A stretch of 64,000 nt of DNA from Pseudonocardia sp. Its GTDB lineage: Bacteria; Actinomycetota; Actinomycetes; Mycobacteriales; Pseudonocardiaceae. The DNA lies in NCBI RefSeq assembly GCF_029263155.1, contig NZ_JAJCYB010000104.1:1-64000 (forward strand). Reading direction: 5' to 3'. Positions within the stretch are counted from its first letter, which is position 1, and each line of letters starts with the position of its first letter. The notes under the pieces were generated by a model. The model was not told the DNA's origin. It searched no databases and saw only the letters and a list, made by a program, of their open reading frames with translations. Made by a program: the position numbers and the translations under genes. Positions 46,643 through 54,856 of this stretch are shown here, one piece after another.

Positions 46643-48174
46643 GGCGTCCCTCCCGGTGCGGCGACACCGTTCAGCTGTCCCCGCACCGCCGGCGGCACGA
46701 CCGCCGTCGGCGGCGGAGCGTCGTCCGACCTGTTCGAGTCCGGCGAGGCGACGATCACACCGATCACGGGATGGCCGGACATGTCGCAGGCCTGGCCCAG
46801 GGCGACCAGCTCCCATCCGGTCCTCGTCGCCGATCCGGCCACCACCACGGCACCGGTCGTCGGTCCGCACCGGGGCACGATCGGTCGCGCGGGAACCACT
46901 TCAGCGATCAGGATCGGCGCGATACCCCCAGCCAGGACACCTCCGTGAGCCTGCCCGGGCGGCTCCCCGTCGGTGGCGTGTTGGGAAGCTCCACCGATCG
47001 CGGCATCGATGACGGCCTGCAACACGGGGCTGTCGGTCAGCACCGACACGGATCTGCCGGTCGCAGCGGCCGCACGCGCCAGTCCACCCACCGCGAGCCG
47101 GCCGACCGTGTCGTCGGCGGGGACGACCACCAACGGGGGGACGGTGGGGTCGACCCCTGCACCCAGCCGCTCGACGAGCCGCCTGTATCCCTCGTCAGTC
47201 GAAATCCCGTGCATACCGGTCGTACTTGAGCCCGGGTCCCAACGCGGATCTTCGCGGAGGAGATGTCGCAGCCGGGTCCATCGTCGGCGTGCTGCCCGCT
47301 CGGCCGCGTCATCGGAGCCTTGTCCGCGCGCGATCGCGACGTTGCCGACGACCGGGGCACCGAGCGCTGCCGCCATGTCCGTGTTGCGTTCCAGCCGGTC
47401 GTCCCGTCGACGGGCAAGAACGGTGAACAGCGCGCCGAGTCCGACCATCGACACGGCCCCGCCACCGACGAGGTGCACCGGGGTGGGGGCGATGGGGTCG
47501 GTGGACTCCACGGCAGGCTCGATCACGCTGAGGCCCTCCCTGGCCCCGGTCCCGGTTTCGTTCAGGATCGCGTCGACGGCCTCCACCCCGTCCGTCAACT
47601 CGGCGAGCTGCGTCTGCAGGCGTCCGAGCTCCTCACCCGGAGCTGCGCCAGTGGCCGCATCAGCGGCCTGCAGGAGGGCGATCCGGTCGCCGACGTCGAC
47701 GGCCTGCACGTCGAGCACCCCCCGGAGCTGCCCGAGGAGCAGGTTCACCTGACCCGCAGCGTCGGCCGCGATCTCGCCGGAGAACCTGATGTACTGCTCG
47801 GTGACAGCGGTGGAGGCCTGCGCGGCCGCGGCGGGCGTCGGGCCCGTCGCCTGGATCTCGAGCACGTAGCCGTCGGCCACTCTCACCGCGACCGAGTTCC
47901 GGAGGTAGGCACCACCTGTCCCCCTGTCGAGCTGCGCAGCCGCCCGGTCCATCACGATGAGGCTGGTTGCGATCTGTGTCTCCGCCACGACCGCCTCCGG
48001 CTCGGAGACACCTTGGATCAAGACCCTGGTGACACCGGAGAACCGCGGCGGAACGATCAGGGCGATGATCAGGCCGAGGAGTGCCCCGACGATCGCGAGC
48101 GCCACCAGCAGCCGCCATCGCCGACGTAGCTGGTGGCCGACAGCGGACAGGTTGATGACCTGATCGTTCGTCAT
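46639..48174 (-). CDS. Wzz-type chain-length regulator with degenerate BY-kinase-like domain (first copy)
   Basis: This 511-residue protein is the first gene of the 10-gene EPS operon. An N-terminal span (LLVALAIVGALLGLIIALIV), an outer coiled region and a second span (VGGGAVSMVGLGALFTVLA) flank a Wzz domain. The cytoplasmic part (VPPLVVVPADDTVGRLAVGG, RSVSVLTDSP) has a kinase-like beta-alpha pattern but no Walker A motif. ATG 48174 follows ggaggg with 8-nt spacing. Promoter P8 lies about 166 nt upstream. Confidence 0.75.
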   Translation of the reverse strand: MTNDQVINLSAVGHQLRRRWRLLVALAIVGALLGLIIALIVPPRFSGVTRVLIQGVSEPEAVVAETQIATSLIVMDRAAAQLDRGTGGAYLRNSVAVRVADGYVLEIQATGPTPAAAAQASTAVTEQYIRFSGEIAADAAGQVNLLLGQLRGVLDVQAVDVGDRIALLQAADAATGAAPGEELGRLQTQLAELTDGVEAVDAILNETGTGAREGLSVIEPAVESTDPIAPTPVHLVGGGAVSMVGLGALFTVLARRRDDRLERNTDMAAALGAPVVGNVAIARGQGSDDAAERAARRRWTRLRHLLREDPRWDPGSSTTGMHGISTDEGYRRLVERLGAGVDPTVPPLVVVPADDTVGRLAVGGLARAAAATGRSVSVLTDSPVLQAVIDAAIGGASQHATDGEPPGQAHGGVLAGGIAPILIAEVVPARPIVPRCGPTTGAVVVAGSATRTGWELVALGQACDMSGHPVIGVIVASPDSNRSDDAPPPTAVVPPAVRGQLNGVAAPGGTP

Positions 48175-48339
48175 CCGGCGCCCTCCGGGCCGCGCACGTG
48201 TAGCCACCCCGACCGCCGGGTACGGCATCGGCCACCCGCCATTCCATGTCCCCCTGCTGATCTGTGACCCGACGACGAACCACGTCAGCGAGTGCCGCAC
48301 AGCCGTTCCCGCCCGGTCCTGGGCATCTTCGCGGTGTGG

Positions 48340-48365
48340 GTCGTCCCATGCGGTCGTCCCGTTAC
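48340..48365 (-). promoter_or_regulatory. SigD-type promoter P8 (10-gene EPS operon)
   Basis: -35 GTAACG (complement 48360-48365), 16 nt, -10 CGAC (complement 48340-48343). It is back-to-back with P9; the two -35 elements are 23 nt apart. Confidence 0.75.
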
Positions 48366-48388
48366 CCGGAGCCGATCTGTCTCGCCCT

Positions 48389-48414
48389 GTAACGATGTGT
48401 CGTGCCCCATCGAA
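48389..48414 (+). promoter_or_regulatory. SigD-type promoter P9 (nucleotidyltransferase gene)
   Basis: -35 GTAACG at 48389-48394, 16 nt, -10 CGAA at 48411-48414. It lies between the first possible GTG (48402) and the preferred GTG (48456). Confidence 0.7.
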
Positions 48415-48455
48415 CGATCGACGTAGAGCCGGCCGACGGGGAGGGCGCGAGTCTC

Positions 48456-49619
48456 GTGACGACTCAGCAACAGGGCGGATCGGCCTCTGGAACCAGCAGG
48501 GCGATCTGCGGCGAGGAGCACTACCCGCCGGCTCTACTCGCCGTCGCGGCGAACGGCCTACCGGGCGCCGGCAGGCCGTTCCCGTCGGCGCCGCTGGGAA
48601 CAACGGAGTGGAACGGGATGCTGGCGGGCGCGCTCTCGCACCGGATGACCGGCTTTCTGCAGAAGGTGATCGACGAGGAGCTCCTGGTCGTGACCCCGCC
48701 CCAGGCCAGAGCCGCCAACCAGGCGCACCGAACGTCGATGCTGAGGGCGCTGGCTCTGGAGAGCGAACTGCTGGACGTGGCGGCCCTGCTCGCGGCCGCC
48801 GGGATCGAGATCCTCGTGCTCAAGGGGTCAGCCGTCGCGAACCTGGACTACTCGGATCCCGTACTGCGCCCGTTCACCGACCTGGACATCGCCGTGCGTC
48901 CCGATGCCATCGACAGCGCGGTGGCCACGCTCATGGGCGCCGGGTTCCGGCGAACCCTTGCCGAGCCACGTACCGGCTTCGACCGCCGATTCGACAAGGG
49001 GGTGACACTGCGACACCCCACCGGGTACGGCCTCGACCTCCACCGCACGTTCGTACTCGGTCCCTGGGGCGTGCTCGTCGACATCGAGGGTCTGTGGGAC
49101 GGGGGCGAGGAGTTCGTCGTCGGTGGTCGTCCGCTGCGGGCCCTCTCGCGCCACAACCGGTTCGTGCACGCCTGCTACCACGCCGCGCTGGGAGACTGGC
49201 CGCTGCGGCTGCTCTCCCTGCGCGACGTGGCCCAGATGGCTGTCGCGCTCGAGCCGGACGCCGCGGCGCTCCGCGCGATCGCCGCACGGTGGGGGATCGA
49301 TGCGGTGGTCGCCTCGGCCGTCTCCGACGCGTGGCGCCTGCTCGGCCTCGAACAGGACACCGACCTGTCGTCGTGGGCCCGCCGGTACGCGCCCACCCGC
49401 CGGGAGGTGGCGCAGCTCGCGCTGCACACCCACCCCGACAAGACCTTCACCGCGCAGGCCCTGTCGACCCTGCGGACCATCCCGCGGTGGCGGGACAAGG
49501 CCGCGTACGCCCGGGCGCTCGTCCTGCCGGACGCCGCATACACGCAGGGGCGGCACGCGTCGCCGCTGGCTCGGTTCCGGTTCGCGATCGGCGAGGCGCG
49601 CCGCGGCCGGGCGCGGTAG
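48456..49619 (+). CDS. Nucleotidyltransferase-family protein of the lasso peptide cluster
   Basis: This 387-residue protein has the NTP_transf_5-type site EILVLKGSAVANLDY ... PFTDLDIAVRP (Gly-Ser and two Asp). Such proteins accompany lasso peptide clusters that also carry an HPr-kinase-like enzyme (paeninodin type) and may add nucleotides or sugars to the peptide. GTG 48456 is preferred: a ggggaggg run is upstream, and GTG 48402 would lie between the -35 and -10 of P9. It converges on the cyclase gene with a 7-nt gap. Confidence 0.8.
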   Translation: MTTQQQGGSASGTSRAICGEEHYPPALLAVAANGLPGAGRPFPSAPLGTTEWNGMLAGALSHRMTGFLQKVIDEELLVVTPPQARAANQAHRTSMLRALALESELLDVAALLAAAGIEILVLKGSAVANLDYSDPVLRPFTDLDIAVRPDAIDSAVATLMGAGFRRTLAEPRTGFDRRFDKGVTLRHPTGYGLDLHRTFVLGPWGVLVDIEGLWDGGEEFVVGGRPLRALSRHNRFVHACYHAALGDWPLRLLSLRDVAQMAVALEPDAAALRAIAARWGIDAVVASAVSDAWRLLGLEQDTDLSSWARRYAPTRREVAQLALHTHPDKTFTAQALSTLRTIPRWRDKAAYARALVLPDAAYTQGRHASPLARFRFAIGEARRGRAR

Positions 49620-49626
49620 CGGCTAC

Positions 49627-50826
49627 TCACCCCGGGATCGACGCGCCCGCGTCGGCCGCGAGCCACGCCTGCTGCAACAGCAGCATCGAGGGCCCGTGCG
49701 GCACGGGCGAGAGCCAGTGCTCGCGCAGCGCGTCCGGGTCGACCAGGTCCGCATCGACGCCGCTGCCGTCCCACTCGCGGGCGAAGCCGCGGGTCCGCTC
49801 GGTGAACACGGCGTTGTTGAACAACGCCTTGGTCTGCCGTTCGAGCACCGCGCGGGGCAGCACGTCGTCGAAGAGGTGACGCATCGCCGAGGTACGGCCG
49901 GGCCAACCCCAGAAACCGGAGACGGCCGCGTACGCGGCGACGAAGCCCGGGTCGTGGAAGGGCTGCACGTGCTCGACGTCGACCTCCGCTCCGAGCACTT
50001 GCAGCGTCTCGTAACCGCGCCGCGTGCCGGTGCGGACGGCCAGCTGCCAGGCGTGGTGCCCGGAGTGCAGGGCGGTCTCGGCGAGATCCTCGGCGTGCAT
50101 CCGGACCAGCTGTTCCTGCACGGCTTCGCGCAGCCACGGCGGCCGGTAGACCCCACCCACCTCCCGGCGTCGCACCCGGCGCGGTGCGAGCGCCCGCACG
50201 GCCATCGGGTACAGCCTGCGGTCCCCGCGCCCGCGGGACCGCACCAGCTTGGTCAGCGGCGTGATCCGCTTGATCCCGAAGATCTCGTCACCGCCCTCCC
50301 CGGTCAGCAGCGCCCCCCCGCGTGCGCTGTCCATCAGGTGACGTATCGGGGCGAAGTTCGGCGGCCACATGACGCCGTGGCTGCGCAGCAACGGGGCGGC
50401 GATCGGACCCAGCGGGTCGTGCTCGTCGCGCACACTGATCACGACGCGGTCGACGACGCCCAGGTGGTCGAGCACCTGTCGCTGCCACTCGGTCTCGTCG
50501 GCGTCGGCGACGTCCGGATAGGACATGGTGATCGCGACCGGGAGCGGAAGACCCTCGCGGCGGGCGACGGTGACCGCGGCGGCCAGCAGAGCCGACGAGT
50601 CCCGGCCGCCGGAGAACGCGATCACGCACGGCGTCCGGAGCAGGCACCGCCGCAGCACCCGGTCGAGCGCCTCGCGGGGGTGGGGATGCGGGCCCGGTGG
50701 CAGTGGCAGCGGGTCGTAACCGAAGACCCACCCGCCGGCGATCTCCAGTGGATCCATCCGATACACCGGCACGGGTCCCTCGGTCTCGGCCCGGGCCGGC
50801 GGCGCGCGCCGCCGGCCCGGGAACAT
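49627..50826 (-). CDS. Asparagine-synthetase-type lasso cyclase without glutaminase domain
   Basis: This 399-residue protein has the ATP-pyrophosphatase motif AFSGGRDSSALLAA and LLTGEGGDEIFG, the synthetase half of AsnB. The N-terminal Cys2 glutaminase-like domain (about 200 residues) of typical lasso cyclases is absent; the protein starts about 55 residues before SGGRDS. The activity expected from the context is AMP activation of the core Asp side chain and closure of the isopeptide ring. It starts 3 nt after the second precursor gene, so it is translationally coupled. Amidation of a sugar is an alternative. Confidence 0.75.
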   Translation of the reverse strand: MFPGRRRAPPARAETEGPVPVYRMDPLEIAGGWVFGYDPLPLPPGPHPHPREALDRVLRRCLLRTPCVIAFSGGRDSSALLAAAVTVARREGLPLPVAITMSYPDVADADETEWQRQVLDHLGVVDRVVISVRDEHDPLGPIAAPLLRSHGVMWPPNFAPIRHLMDSARGGALLTGEGGDEIFGIKRITPLTKLVRSRGRGDRRLYPMAVRALAPRRVRRREVGGVYRPPWLREAVQEQLVRMHAEDLAETALHSGHHAWQLAVRTGTRRGYETLQVLGAEVDVEHVQPFHDPGFVAAYAAVSGFWGWPGRTSAMRHLFDDVLPRAVLERQTKALFNNAVFTERTRGFAREWDGSGVDADLVDPDALREHWLSPVPHGPSMLLLQQAWLAADAGASIPG

Positions 50827-50829
50827 CGG

Positions 50830-50973
50830 TCAGGAGAAGGCCGGCCCGAGCGGACCGCTGAGGTCGATCCCGATGAGCGTGAAGTCCGATCCCGGGGCGA
50901 ACGCGTCGACCTGGGTGAGCTCGGCGACCGATCCGAGTTCGGTGATCTGCGGTGGTTGGTACTGCTCGCGCAT
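50830..50973 (-). CDS. Lasso peptide precursor A2 (47 aa)
   Basis: The leader starts MREQYQPPQITELGSVAELT, with the Y-x-x-P-x-(L/I)-x-x-x-G-x-x-x-x-x-T pattern bound by B1/PqqD-type recognition proteins. Thr20 would be the penultimate leader residue. The predicted core starts at Val22 and has Asp30 at core position 9 for a 9-membered ring, with a tail ending PLGPAFS. The cleavage site is inferred. ATG 50973 follows caggag with 6-nt spacing. The upstream TAGAGT box may give it its own promoter. Confidence 0.8.
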   Translation of the reverse strand: MREQYQPPQITELGSVAELTQVDAFAPGSDFTLIGIDLSGPLGPAFS

Positions 50974-51073
50974 GGTGGACTCCTGTTCCGTTCAAGGTGT
51001 CCCCGACCTGCGACAACTCTAGCAGTTGGCGGACCGCCGAACAGCCCCTTCCACCGATCCGATCGGCGGAGGC

Positions 51074-51098
51074 CACCGGGATCGGCCCGATCCCGGTG
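51074..51098 (-). terminator. 11-bp perfect hairpin between precursor genes A1 and A2
   Basis: caccgggatcg (51074-51084) pairs exactly with 51088-51098 across a 3-nt loop. It begins 16 nt after the A1 stop codon. It probably limits read-through, keeping A1 mRNA more abundant than A2-cyclase mRNA. Confidence 0.65.
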
Positions 51099-51113
51099 AC
51101 ACCCGAACCACTC

Positions 51114-51251
51114 CTACGAGAACGTGAGATCCCCGCGGCTCGTGCCGGCGTTGAACGTCATGTCGAGCCGGTCCCCATCGGTCCCAGCCAGGGTCAACTC
51201 ACGCAACGAGCCGAGGTCCTCGACAGTCGGGGGTGTGTATTCCTTCTTCAT
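51114..51251 (-). CDS. Lasso peptide precursor A1 (45 aa)
   Basis: The leader starts MKKEYTPPTVEDLGSLRELT with the same Tyr5, Pro8, Gly14 and Thr20 as A2. The predicted core is AGTDGDRLD (ring, Ala22 amine to Asp30 side chain, 9 residues) followed by the tail MTFNAGTSRGDLTFS. A start at Gly23 with an 8-membered ring is the alternative. The C-terminal Ser could be phosphorylated by the cluster kinase. ATG 51251 has gaggggg a few nt upstream, and promoter P10 ends about 58 nt upstream. The gene is easily missed by gene callers. Confidence 0.82.
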   Translation of the reverse strand: MKKEYTPPTVEDLGSLRELTLAGTDGDRLDMTFNAGTSRGDLTFS

Positions 51252-51309
51252 CTCTCACCCCCTCTCGTGGTCAGCGATGAACGAGGCGCAGCGCCCGTTC
51301 CTCCGGACG

Positions 51310-51335
51310 GTCGTCAGGAGCAGCGACCTCGTTAC
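51310..51335 (-). promoter_or_regulatory. SigD-type promoter P10 (lasso precursor A1)
   Basis: -35 GTAACG (complement 51330-51335) preceded by ccc, 16 nt, -10 CGAC (complement 51310-51313). Confidence 0.75.
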
Positions 51336-51364
51336 GGGTTTCGCACCGAACCGATACCCACCGC

Positions 51365-51370
51365 TAGAGT
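51365..51370 (+). promoter_or_regulatory. -10 box (TAGAGT) for a leaderless ABC exporter mRNA
   Basis: TAGAGT ends exactly 6 nt before GTG 51377 and there is no Shine-Dalgarno sequence. This is a housekeeping-type signal, unlike the SigD-type promoter of the divergent precursor. Confidence 0.55.
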
Positions 51371-51376
51371 CCGGAC

Positions 51377-53158
51377 GTGCGTACTGGTTCGGTCGGCCGC
51401 GTCACAAGGACGGCGCCGCGACTCATCGTGTCCGCGGCGCGCGAGGTAGCGCGCGCCGACCGTTCGGGAATGATCTCCGCGGGCGCGCTCCAGATCATCG
51501 GCGCCGTCGCGGTGCTGGGCGTCGTGGCCACGGCCAAGCTCACCTTCGACGCGATCCTCACCCCGGAGCGGGCCGCACTCGGTCTTGCGCCCGCGCTGCT
51601 CGCGCTGGCTCTGATGACGGCGCTCTCCGGTGCCATCGGCCCGTTGCAGGCCCAGCAGCAGCGCATGCTCGGGGAGCGCGTCTCCCAGCGCGTCTGGGAC
51701 CGGGTCATCGACCGCACCGCGCGCGCCGACCTGGTCGACTACGAGTCGGCCGGCTTCGCGACGACCCTGGAGCGCGTGCTGCAGAACGCCCTCACCCGGC
51801 CGTTCGCCGTGACCACCGCGCTGTTCGGGCTCAGCGGCGGGTTGCTCGGGGTGGTCACGCTCTCCGCTGTCCTCGTCGGGTTCGAGCCGCTCCTGGTCCC
51901 TCTACTGCTCGCGGCCGGGCTGCCCGCGGTGCTGCTGGCGCGGTGGGCGAGCCGCACGGAGTTCGACCTCGCCACCCGCCTGACGGCGACGGCGCGGCGC
52001 CGGACGTATCTCCGGCAGCTGCTGACCACGCGGCCCTACGCCGCCGAACTGCGCGCCTTCGACGCCGGACGATCGCTGCGCCGCCGCCACGACGTCCTCA
52101 ACGGCGAGGTCAACGCGGCAGTCCGGGACCAGGTCCGGCGCCGCCAGCTGATCGCGGTGCTCACCACCCTGGGGGTGGCCGCCGCGCTGGCGGCAGCCCT
52201 GCTCGCCATCGTGGAGCTGGTCCGTGTGGGGCGGCTGGACCTGGCCGAGGCCGGTGCGGCCGCCATCGCGGTACGGCTGCTCTCCGGTCAGCTCAGCGGC
52301 GTGTTCACCGCGCTCGCCGGGCTGGTCGAGTCCGCCCCGTTCCTCGCCGACCTCGACCGGTTCGTCACCGACGGCCGGGCGGCGCCGCCTGCGGGGCAAC
52401 GGCGGCCCCTGACCCACACCGTCGAGCTGCGCGGGGTGGGCTTCACCTACCCGGAGCGGGACCGGCCGGCACTGCACGCGGTGGACCTGCGGATCGATGC
52501 GGGCGAGGTGGTCGCGCTGGTCGGGGAGAACGGCTCCGGGAAGACCACGCTCGCGAAGATCGTCGCCGGGCTCTACGAGCCGCACGAGGGACAACTGATC
52601 TGGGACGGTGAGGCAGGCACGCCGCCGGCTGACGTCCGTGCATCGGTCAGCGTGATCTTCCAGGACTTCGTCCGGTACCAGATGACGGTGCGCGACAACA
52701 TCACCCTGAGCGACGACCAGCGGCCCGTCGACGACACCGCCGCGCTGTCCGCCGCCCACCGCACCGGGGTGCTCGGGACGTCCGACGGGCTCCCGAACGG
52801 GCTGGACACGATGCTCGGGCGCGACCTCGACGAGGGAGTCGACCTGTCGGGGGGACAGTGGCAGCGGCTGGCGCTGGCCCGTGCGCTGTACCGCGACACC
52901 CCGCTCGTGGTGCTCGACGAGCCCTCCGCCGCCCTGGACCCGAGGGCGGAGTACGAGTTGTTCTCCGACGTGCGCGCGGTCCTGGACGGGCGGGCCGCGC
53001 TGCTCATCTCGCACCGGTTCTCCAGCACCCGGCTGGCCGATCGCATCTACGTGCTCGACTCCGGGCGGGTGGTCGAGTCGGGTACCCACGAGGAGCTGAT
53101 GGCGCGCGGCGGCCAGTACGCGGAGCTCTACACCCTGCAGTCCTCGACCTACCGCTGA
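51377..53158 (+). CDS. ABC exporter with fused ATPase (lasso peptide transporter)
   Basis: This 593-residue half-transporter has six membrane spans, then an ATPase domain with Walker A GENGSGKTT, Q-loop FQDFVRYQ, signature LSGGQWQR and Walker B LVVLDEPSAALD. No C39 peptidase domain is present, in line with a separate B2 protease. It is divergent from the precursor genes and probably exports and gives immunity to the mature peptide. Its 3' end overlaps the convergent kinase gene by 10 nt. Confidence 0.9.
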   Translation: MRTGSVGRVTRTAPRLIVSAAREVARADRSGMISAGALQIIGAVAVLGVVATAKLTFDAILTPERAALGLAPALLALALMTALSGAIGPLQAQQQRMLGERVSQRVWDRVIDRTARADLVDYESAGFATTLERVLQNALTRPFAVTTALFGLSGGLLGVVTLSAVLVGFEPLLVPLLLAAGLPAVLLARWASRTEFDLATRLTATARRRTYLRQLLTTRPYAAELRAFDAGRSLRRRHDVLNGEVNAAVRDQVRRRQLIAVLTTLGVAAALAAALLAIVELVRVGRLDLAEAGAAAIAVRLLSGQLSGVFTALAGLVESAPFLADLDRFVTDGRAAPPAGQRRPLTHTVELRGVGFTYPERDRPALHAVDLRIDAGEVVALVGENGSGKTTLAKIVAGLYEPHEGQLIWDGEAGTPPADVRASVSVIFQDFVRYQMTVRDNITLSDDQRPVDDTAALSAAHRTGVLGTSDGLPNGLDTMLGRDLDEGVDLSGGQWQRLALARALYRDTPLVVLDEPSAALDPRAEYELFSDVRAVLDGRAALLISHRFSSTRLADRIYVLDSGRVVESGTHEELMARGGQYAELYTLQSSTYR

Positions 53159-54102
53159 AGCGCCTGCGCGACCACGCCCTCGAGTAGCGCGGGGACGACG
53201 TGCGGCCCGAACGGTGGCCCGGGGGGCATCGCCGCGCCGAAGACCGGCACCCGCTCGACGAGGTCACCGAGCGCGTGGAACTCGCGCTCGGTGGTGATCG
53301 GCTCCGTCCAGGCCCGTATCCGGGGGAAACGGAGCAGCACGCGGAGCGCGACGGCGGGTGGGTAGCGCTGGACCGAGACCTCCTCGACCGAAGGGGATCG
53401 CAGCGGGATCACGCAGGCGGCCAGCGGCAGCGGCTCAGTCAGGTGCGACCGCGCCCGGACGGCGAGCCGGCCGTCCGCCGTGGGACCCGCCGCGGCCCAT
53501 GTCGCGTCGTCGGCAAGGCTGCGCGCTCCCTCCCGCAGCCGGCTCTCCGTGCTGCCCGGGTAGGCCCGCGGGGCGGCGTCGTCCAGCCCCGCGACCCGCA
53601 GCACGTCATCGGTCATCAGCTGGGCTCCGGCCGTGCACATCAGGGCGGCCAGCGTGGACTTGCCCATGCCCGATGCGCCGACGAACGCGACGGCCCGGCC
53701 GTCGACCTCCACGGCACTGGCGTGCAGCACGAGCTCGCCGCGCAGCTTCAGGTGCACGGCGAGCACGGTGCCCGCCGCGAGCACCGGCAGGATCCCGGCG
53801 TCGACGCCGGGGTGCAGGTGCACCGTGACGTCGGTGAAACACCGCTCCCCCACGAACTCGCAGAGTCCCGGGAAGCGCAGCGTCGTACTCGCCGCGTCGC
53901 GCGCGAAGCTGTAGAAGGTCGCTCCCGCGCCGTCGTCGAGCTGCGCCAGTGCCTCCCCCGGCGGCCGTCGCGCCGGGACCGCGCGGTCCCCACCCCGTCG
54001 CAGCTGGAGGTCCAGCGCCCCGCCGGGCGCGGGGTCGGGCGGCAGGGGGAGCTCCAGGTCGCTCCGGATCGCCAGCCCGTGGGCACGGTAGTGACGGGTC
54101 AT
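53149..54102 (-). CDS. HPr-kinase-like lasso peptide kinase
   Basis: This 317-residue protein has an HPr-kinase-type C-terminal domain with P-loop VGASGMGKST and the Asp pair LMTDDVLR. The N-terminal half (LHASAVEVDGRAVAFV just before the P-loop) is typical of the lasso-associated group that includes the paeninodin kinase, which phosphorylates the C-terminal Ser of the precursor. Both precursors here end in Phe-Ser, matching that specificity. ATG 54102 overlaps the B2 stop (ATGA). Confidence 0.8.
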   Translation of the reverse strand: MTRHYRAHGLAIRSDLELPLPPDPAPGGALDLQLRRGGDRAVPARRPPGEALAQLDDGAGATFYSFARDAASTTLRFPGLCEFVGERCFTDVTVHLHPGVDAGILPVLAAGTVLAVHLKLRGELVLHASAVEVDGRAVAFVGASGMGKSTLAALMCTAGAQLMTDDVLRVAGLDDAAPRAYPGSTESRLREGARSLADDATWAAAGPTADGRLAVRARSHLTEPLPLAACVIPLRSPSVEEVSVQRYPPAVALRVLLRFPRIRAWTEPITTEREFHALGDLVERVPVFGAAMPPGPPFGPHVVPALLEGVVAQALQR

Positions 54103-54527
54103 GACGGATCCGGGTGCGCACCGGGCGCGGCCAGCACGGGGAAGTCGGTGGCCGTGGGGTCGAGGCTCTTGCCGTCGATCTCGAGCCAGGAGTGCGCGGC
54201 GAAGCGCGCGCCGTCGCGCCGGACACCGATGCGGAGCACGGGATCCAGCGTCCGCAGCCGATGACCCACGAGCAGGCAACGGCGCAGGCAGCTGCCCCCG
54301 GGCCACACCGCGACGACGGCGTGCGAGACGCGGACCGCGGGCCGCGACCACCGGGGCAGCACGGCGGGCTCGCCTGCCGGCTCGCCGCTGGCGAGGTCCA
54401 GCCGCACGCCCAGGCGGCCGCATGTCGTCGGGAGATCCCCGGTGCGCAGCCGGACCTCGATCACGACCATCGCCGTGAGGGCCCGCAGCACCTCCACGGA
54501 ACCGACGAGCACCGTGGCGGCCCTCAC
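54099..54527 (-). CDS. Lasso peptide biosynthesis B2 protease (transglutaminase-like)
   Basis: This 142-residue protein has the B2 pattern: GGSCLRRCLLVGHRL with the catalytic Cys, GVRRDGARFAAHSWLEIDGK with His, and a following Asp (SLDP). It cleaves the leader from the precursor. GTG 54527 lies 16 nt after the B1 stop. It is slightly shorter at the N-terminus than usual, but all catalytic positions are present. Confidence 0.85.
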   Translation of the reverse strand: MRAATVLVGSVEVLRALTAMVVIEVRLRTGDLPTTCGRLGVRLDLASGEPAGEPAVLPRWSRPAVRVSHAVVAVWPGGSCLRRCLLVGHRLRTLDPVLRIGVRRDGARFAAHSWLEIDGKSLDPTATDFPVLAAPGAHPDPS

Positions 54528-54543
54528 CCCACGCCGCCCGTCG

Positions 54544-54795
54544 TCACTGGAGGAGCTGCGCGGTGCGCATGCCGGTGAGGAAGCCGTCGATGTCGCGGCG
54601 CGCCGCCCCGGCGTCGACCTCGTACTCCGCGACGATGGTCGAGACCAGCTCGTCGACCGATCGCTCCTCGGCCAGCAGTTCGAACAACCGGGAGCCGACC
54701 CCGTTGATCGTCAGGTATTTCGACGTCGGCAGATGGAGCACGATCGTCTCGTCACCGAGGACTCGGGTCGAGATTTCCGAGGATCGCAGGCGCAT
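54544..54795 (-). CDS. PqqD-type precursor recognition protein (lasso B1)
   Basis: This 83-residue PqqD/RRE-fold protein reads VLHLPTSKYLTINGVGSRLF and LLAEERSVDELVSTIVAEY. It should bind the YxxP leader of A1 and A2 and present them to B2. ATG 54795 follows ggaagg with 5-nt spacing. It is the first gene of the B1-B2-kinase operon under P11. Confidence 0.88.
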   Translation of the reverse strand: MRLRSSEISTRVLGDETIVLHLPTSKYLTINGVGSRLFELLAEERSVDELVSTIVAEYEVDAGAARRDIDGFLTGMRTAQLLQ

Positions 54796-54856
54796 GGGAC
54801 CTTCCGAATGTCGAGAAGGGCGGTCGAACGGCGCGATGGAGGGCCGTGGAATGGTT

